From: Eimeria necatrix
Taxonomy: Eukaryota > Apicomplexa > Conoidasida > Eucoccidiorida > Eimeriidae
NCBI RefSeq assembly: GCF_000499385.1
Contig: NW_013654294.1
Coordinates: 17,501 to 27,500 of the forward strand
Direction: 5' to 3'
Length of the DNA stretch: 10,000 nt
In this document: piece by piece, positions 7,081-10,000 of the stretch
Layout: each line of letters starts with the position of its first letter
Position numbering within the stretch: position 1 is the first letter of the stretch
The notes under the pieces: generated by a model
Databases searched by the model: none
What the model was told of the DNA's origin: nothing
The model's input: only the letters and a program-made list of their open reading frames with translations
Made by a program: the position numbers and the translations under genes

Positions 7081-8680
7081 ATGCTGCGGGGGGCGCTGCA
7101 GTCTCGTGTGCGGCTGCCCCTGCTGTTGCTGCTGCAGCAGCTGCTGCTGCTGCTGCTGCTGCAGCAGCAATGCAGCGGCCGCATCCTCGTTGGCTCCTCA
7201 GGCGCCTCTTCGACTTCCCCTCATGAGGCAGCCGCGTCAGGAGCAGCAGCAGCAGCAGCAGCTGCTGCTGCTGCTGCTGCTGCAGCAAACCGCCCGAGCG
7301 TCGTCTCTGGGCAGCCGGGCGCCTGCCGAGCAGCAGAGGCGCCTGCTGCCGCAGCAGCAGCAGCAGCAGCGCCCGCAGCAGCAGCAGCAGCAGCAGCGCC
7401 TGCAGCAGCAGCAGCAAAAGGCGGCGCTGCAGCTCGGGCGTGTTTGGGATTTTTCAGCCGGAGCCCGCGCTCCGCGCATCTGCAGCAGCAGCGCAGCAGC
7501 AGCAGCAGCAGCAGCAGCAGGGCGTTTGGGCTGCTGCAGCGAAGCTTGTGGGGCCGGGAGCTGCTGCGCTGCTGCAGCAAAGTGTACAGGGCCTACGTGG
7601 GAGTTCCTGCTGCTACTCGCTGGTGGCTGTCTGCTGCTGCGCTGCTGTCGCTGCTGACGGCCTGGCCGCAGCAGCAGCCGCTGCTGCAGCAGCAAACCCT
7701 TTGCATGCACTGGGGGCGTGTGGGGAGGGCCCTGGAAGTCTGGAGGCCCCTCACGGGGGCCCTTTACCAGGGGCCCCCCTCTTGGGGGACTTTGCTGCGG
7801 CTTGCTGCAGCAGCAGCAGCACTGCAGCAGCTGGAGGCGACGGAGCGGGGGGCGCTGCTGCAGCAGCCGCTGGACGCTGCTGCTGCTGCTGCGCTGCCTG
7901 CTGCGCCGGGGCGGCGGCTGCAGCAGCAGCAGCAGCGGCTGCTGCTGCTGCAGCGCGAGCTGCAGCGCCAGTGGCGCGACCCCCAGGAGTTCGCTGCTGC
8001 TGCTGCTGCGGCCTCCGGCACTGCCCACCTGCTGCAGTTCCTGCTGCTGCAGTGTTTGCTGCTGGCAGCAGCAGCGGGGCCCCTCAAAATGCCCTTCTAT
8101 GGGGGCCCCCTTGCTGCTGCTGCTGCTTACCTGCTGAGCCGCAGCAGCCCCCACACTCTCGTGCTGCTGCCGCTGGGCTTCAGGGCCCCACACTGGCTGC
8201 TGCCCTTCGCAGCAGCAGCAGCAGACGCGCTGCAGCAGCAGCAGCTGCGCGGGGCCCTGCCCGCGCTGCTGGGCATTGCCACGGGACACGTCTTCTACCT
8301 CCTCAAAAAAGTAGGGTTTAGGGTTTAGGGTTTAGGGTTTAGGGTTTGGGGTTTGGGGTTTGGGGTTTAGGGTTTAGGGTTTGGGGTTTGGGGTTTGGGG
8401 TTTGGGGCGGCTCTGGGCGAGGACAGCTGCGGGGGTCCTGGCCGCCGCTGAAGCTCGAGGGTTTAGGGTTTAGGGTTTAGGGTTTAGGGTTTAGGGTTTA
8501 GGGTTTAGGGTTTAGGGTTTGGGTCTGCAGGTCATTCCGGCGAAGACGGGCATTCAGGTGCTGCCCTTTCCCGCGCTGACTTATCGTTTGCTGCTGCAGC
8601 AAAAGGCAAGAGCAGCAGCAGCAGCAGCTGCTGCTGCTGCTCCTCCTCCTCCCAAAATAAGCAGCAAATATCTAAAGTGA
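7081..8680 (+). CDS. Derlin (Der1-like) membrane protein, probably the apicoplast form, two exons
   Basis: Exons 7081-8310 and 8531-8680 encode 459 residues; derlins are usually about 200-260. Derlins are rhomboid-like membrane proteins of protein dislocation (ERAD); in apicomplexans a plastid copy takes part in import into the apicoplast. The start is the ATG at 7081; the frame opens farther up only through a GTG. Residues 1-35 (MLRGALQSRVRLPLLLLLQQ then Leu/Gln) resemble a signal peptide, and about 130 residues of Ala/Ser/Gln-rich sequence follow, as a transit peptide might. The derlin core starts near 168: VYRAYVGVPAATRWWL (family PPVTR region), VWRPLTGALYQG with Trp221-Arg222, AAAYLLSRSSPHTLVLLPLG, FRAPHWLLPF and GHVFYLLKK (Gly402-His403). 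Exon 2 gives VIPAKTGIQVLPFPALTYRL, the expected C-terminal segment, then Ala and Pro runs. Homopolymer inserts lengthen the loops. The derlin call is strong; apicoplast location is inferred from the N-terminal extension. Confidence 0.85.
8313..8407 (+). repeat. Telomere-type array with TTTGGGG variants (inside the derlin intron)
   Basis: The units run in order: about four TTTAGGG, three TTTGGGG, two TTTAGGG, four TTTGGGG. The block-wise mixture suggests duplication of multi-unit segments, not random point changes. Confidence 0.95.
8458..8523 (+). repeat. Second telomere-type array of the derlin intron
   Basis: Eight uninterrupted TTTAGGG units (8462-8517) end in TTTGGG, which runs straight into the intron acceptor TCTGCAG. 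Confidence 0.95.
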
Positions 8681-8692
8681 CCTTTCCGCCAC

Positions 8693-8734
<42 letters not shown>

Positions 8735-8743
<9 letters not shown>

Positions 8744-8761
8744 CAGAGTCTGTGCTGCTGC
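8735..8761. repeat. Hairpin-forming inverted repeat after the derlin stop codon
   Basis: Two 13-bp arms (GCAGCAGCACAGA and its complement) face each other around a single G at 8748, about 55 nt after the TGA. It lies at the end of a CAG/CAA run. It may be 3' untranslated sequence; no function can be read from it. Confidence 0.5.
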
Positions 8762-8764
8762 CAC

Positions 8765-8879
8765 GGCTAGCCACAGCTAGCCACAATTACCCACAGCTAG
8801 CTGCAGCTAGCTGCTGCAGCTAGCTGCTGCAGCTAGCTGCTGCAGCTAGCAGCAGCTAGCTGCTGCAGCTAGCTGCAGG
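8765..8879. repeat. GCTAGC-centred tandem repeat, 13-bp unit
   Basis: CTGCTGCAGCTAG is repeated at 8811-8823, 8824-8836, 8837-8849 and 8860-8872, with a variant CAGCAGCTAG at 8850-8859. Looser GGCTAGCCACA units precede at 8765-8800. Each junction creates the palindrome AGCTAGCT and each unit contains CTGCAG, so the array is self-complementary at several scales. The unit looks like a CAG/CTG derivative locked into a longer period. Confidence 0.85.
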
Positions 8880-8903
8880 CAAAGGCTGGGGGTGTGGGGC
8901 GTG

Positions 8904-8919
8904 GGGTGTACGTACACCC
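8904..8919. promoter_or_regulatory. GGTGTACGTACACC palindrome, copy 6 (16-bp dyad)
   Basis: GGGTGTACGTACACCC is a perfect 16-bp palindrome directly after the GCTAGC array. Copy 7 follows 149 bp later. Confidence 0.5.
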
Positions 8920-8964
8920 GACGGACTTCGCTGCGTGTCTTCGAAAGTTTATTTCTGCAAATAA

Positions 8965-9000
8965 AAAAGTGCTTTTTATAGAACAAAAGTGCTTTTTATA
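8965..9000 (+). repeat. Two direct copies of AAAAGTGCTTTTTATA
   Basis: The 16-bp copies are at 8965-8980 and 8985-9000, separated by GAAC, in a short AT-rich interval between palindrome copies 6 and 7. Confidence 0.8.
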
Positions 9001-9052
9001 ACTTCTTTTATCTGAATTGCTTTTTGACTCTTTGCTGCTGCTGCTGAGCGGT

Positions 9053-9070
9053 GGGGTGTACGTACACCCC
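9053..9070. promoter_or_regulatory. GGTGTACGTACACC palindrome, copy 7 (18-bp dyad)
   Basis: GGGGTGTACGTACACCCC is a perfect 18-bp palindrome, with the GTGGGGTGTACGTACACCC context nearly shared with copy 6. It and copy 6 enclose a 130-bp interval that could be a single unit. Confidence 0.5.
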
Positions 9071-9078
9071 AAAGCAGT

Positions 9079-9243
9079 GTGGGGTGCAAACAGCTGCAGA
9101 GCTGCGCGCCAAAACGACCTGCGAAGCAGCAGCAGCAGCAGCAGCAGCAGCTGCTGCTGCTGCTGCTGCTGCTGCTGCAGTGGGGGACACTGGCAGACCT
9201 AGGGCGGCCGGTCCCCTCTTGGGCGGCGCTGCTGGGCTGGCTC

Positions 9244-9288
<45 letters not shown>

Positions 9289-9306
9289 CAGCGCTGCACG
9301 CTGTAA
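9079..9306 (+). other. Coding-like stretch, unassigned
   Basis: One plus frame reads Gln and Leu runs, then QWGTLADLGRPVPSWAALLG, WLP, a Leu run and VQRCTL before TAA at 9304. A second plus frame reads Ala runs around GDTGRPRAAGPLLGGAAGLA. The minus strand gives KGSQPSSAAQEGTGRPRSAS between Ser runs. None starts with ATG (the first would use GTG at 9079), none matches a family I recognise, and the three alternatives cannot be told apart by eye. The adjacent TTTAGGG-type repeats argue for noncoding DNA or an isolated exon. Confidence 0.2.
9125..9176. repeat. Perfect 52-bp CAG/CTG palindrome
   Basis: A run of AGC units up to 9150 is followed with no spacer by its exact reverse complement. Such head-to-head runs can extrude as a cruciform. 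Confidence 0.85.
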
Positions 9307-9325
9307 ACCCTGGAGGGTGTCTATT

Positions 9326-9346
9326 AAACCCTAAACCCTAAACCCT
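9326..9346 (-). repeat. Telomere-type repeats, reverse orientation
   Basis: Three AAACCCT units occur, i.e. TTTAGGG on the minus strand, opposite to the arrays at 4719-8523. Confidence 0.9.
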
Positions 9347-9427
9347 CGACTGCAGCGCGGGGGTATTCCTGCAAAGTTGCTTCCAGAGTGTCTGTGGAAG
9401 GGAAATTGAGAGGGTTTTAGCGCAGTA

Positions 9428-9462
9428 TTTAGGGTTTAGGGTTTAGGGTTTAGGGTTTAGGG
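9428..9462 (+). repeat. Telomere-type repeats, forward orientation
   Basis: There are five perfect TTTAGGG units, 80 bp after an array of opposite orientation. Confidence 0.95.
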
Positions 9463-9532
9463 CAGCATGCACCCGGAGCGGGCTGGAGGCAGCAGCGGCT
9501 GCTGCTGCAGCAGCAGCTTGTGCTGCCTAGCT

Positions 9533-9550
9533 GAGGTGTACGTACAGCTC
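9533..9550. promoter_or_regulatory. GTAC palindrome, copy 8 (imperfect)
   Basis: GAGGTGTACGTACAGCTC keeps the TGTACGTACA core and the outer GAG/CTC arms but has one mismatched pair (9536/9547). No partner copy is seen within the remaining window. Confidence 0.4.
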
Positions 9551-9672
9551 ATCTGCAATATAGAAATATAATTCTTTATTTCGCAGCTTAGAAGGCAGCA
9601 GAAGCAGCTTCTGGAGTTCTTGCTGCTGCTCCCTGTGTAGCTAGCAGCAGCAGCCGCAGCCGCCTTGACCGG

Positions 9673-9706
9673 AAACCCTAAACCCTAAACCCTAAACCCT
9701 AAACGC
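9673..9706 (-). repeat. Telomere-type repeats, reverse orientation
   Basis: Four AAACCCT units are followed by a broken AAACGCT. Confidence 0.9.
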
Positions 9707-9752
9707 TGACCGCGGGCGTCTTCCTCGCCCGTGGACTCATTTGCTGTTTTGA

Positions 9753-10000
9753 GCCCGCTGGCTGTGGGACACACCGCAGCAGCAGCAGCAGCAGCAGCAG
9801 GAAGAGGAGCAACTGCAGCAGCAGCAGCAGCAGCAGCAGCAGCTACAGGAACAGCAGCAACTAAGCTCGATTTCTTTTGTTTCTGTTGAAGAGGGAGTTA
9901 TAGAAGCACACGGCTCCTGGGGGTCGCTGACACTAGCTGCTGCTGCTGCTGGCATTCTGGGGTGCTGCTGCTGCTGCTGCTGCTGCTGCAGGTGCCGCTG
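9753..10000. other. Coding-like stretch at the right edge, strand ambiguous
   Basis: On the plus strand a frame open after a TGA at 9750 reads WLWDTP, poly-Gln, EEEQLQQQ, poly-Gln, QLQEQQQLSSISFVSVEEGV, IEAHGSWGSLTLAAAAAG and then poly-Cys to the edge. On the minus strand an ATG at 9955 opens MPAAAAASVSDPQEPCASIT, PSSTETKEIEL and then poly-Cys. Both look protein-like up to the Cys runs, which are uncommon in real Eimeria homopolymers and suggest a splice site or the wrong frame. A donor-like CAG|GTGCCG lies at 9990. No family is recognised. Confidence 0.25.

Larger units (their letters stand above)
8311..8530 (+). other. Intron of the derlin gene, made largely of telomere-type repeats
   Basis: The donor is AAAAAA|GTAGGG and the acceptor TTTGGGTCTGCAG|GTCATT; both junctions are phase 0. 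Without splicing, the frame ends in VGFRV and a stop inside the first TTTAGGG units, cutting off the derlin C-terminus. With splicing, YLLKK joins VIPAKTG. The 220-nt intron holds two repeat arrays (8313-8407 and 8458-8523) separated by about 50 bp of unique GC-rich sequence. Confidence 0.75.
142..9991. repeat. Dispersed CAG/CTG trinucleotide runs across the window
   Basis: Long nearly pure runs include 142-202, 323-357, 482-539, 690-762, 1740-1790, 1930-1974, 3722-3758, 4955-5060, 5174-5214, 6993-7033 and 9248-9287, with many shorter ones between. They lie in exons, in the kinase intron and in noncoding DNA. On the coding strands of the two recognised genes they are read as Ser, Ala, Gln or Leu but hardly ever as long Cys runs. 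Because no frame of CAG/CTG contains a stop, all six frames stay open over long distances, which creates many spurious open frames here. Confidence 0.95.

Noticed and set aside
7237..8289. 350-residue minus-strand frame opposite the derlin gene
   Set aside because: Composed of Gln, Ser, Cys and Leu runs; the plus strand carries conserved derlin motifs across the whole span.

Overview
The window looks like nuclear DNA of a coccidian apicomplexan, most probably an Eimeria species. Three things point there. CAG/CTG trinucleotide runs occur in both coding and noncoding DNA, and inside genes they are read as poly-Gln, poly-Ser, poly-Ala or poly-Leu. Blocks of telomere-type TTTAGGG repeats lie far from any visible chromosome end. 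The two recognisable genes are eukaryotic and carry introns. Eimeria chromosomes are known for such repeat-rich segments; the species cannot be named from this window.

Layout. Positions 1-3798 (minus strand, 3' end off the left edge) encode a large, repeat-stuffed protein-kinase-like protein with a long Gln-rich N-terminal part. One intron (1174-1470) is supported by splice signals and by restoration of the kinase domain. Its 5' end is unresolved: 3799-4590 holds several splice-acceptor-like pyrimidine tracts and short open stretches. Positions 4600-5640 are CAG/CTG repeats, TTTAGGG repeats and two poly-Gln open stretches on the minus strand that may be exons of an unrecognised gene. Positions 5640-6400 form an AT-rich island, sharply different from its surroundings. 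Positions 6400-7035 hold a pyrimidine tract, a CAG/CTG run, a TTTAGGG array, a short AT-rich piece and a GGGGGCCCCC-rich block.

Positions 7081-8680 (plus strand) encode a derlin (Der1-like) membrane protein in two exons. The intron is built largely of TTTAGGG/TTTGGGG repeats, and splicing it out in frame restores the typical derlin C-terminus. The long N-terminal extension begins with a signal-peptide-like Leu run, which suggests the plastid (apicoplast) derlin rather than the ER one. Positions 8681-10000 are mostly repeats (a GCTAGC-centred array, telomere-type blocks in both orientations, CAG/CTG palindromes), with two low-confidence coding-like stretches.

A palindrome family, core GGTGTACGTACACC, occurs about eight times between 5100 and 9550, partly in pairs 40-200 bp apart. 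None lies inside the two recognised genes. No bacterial operon, CRISPR array, tRNA, rRNA or transposase was seen. The kinase and the derlin have no evident functional link. Reported open frames with TTG or GTG starts were re-read, because those are not expected starts in this organism.
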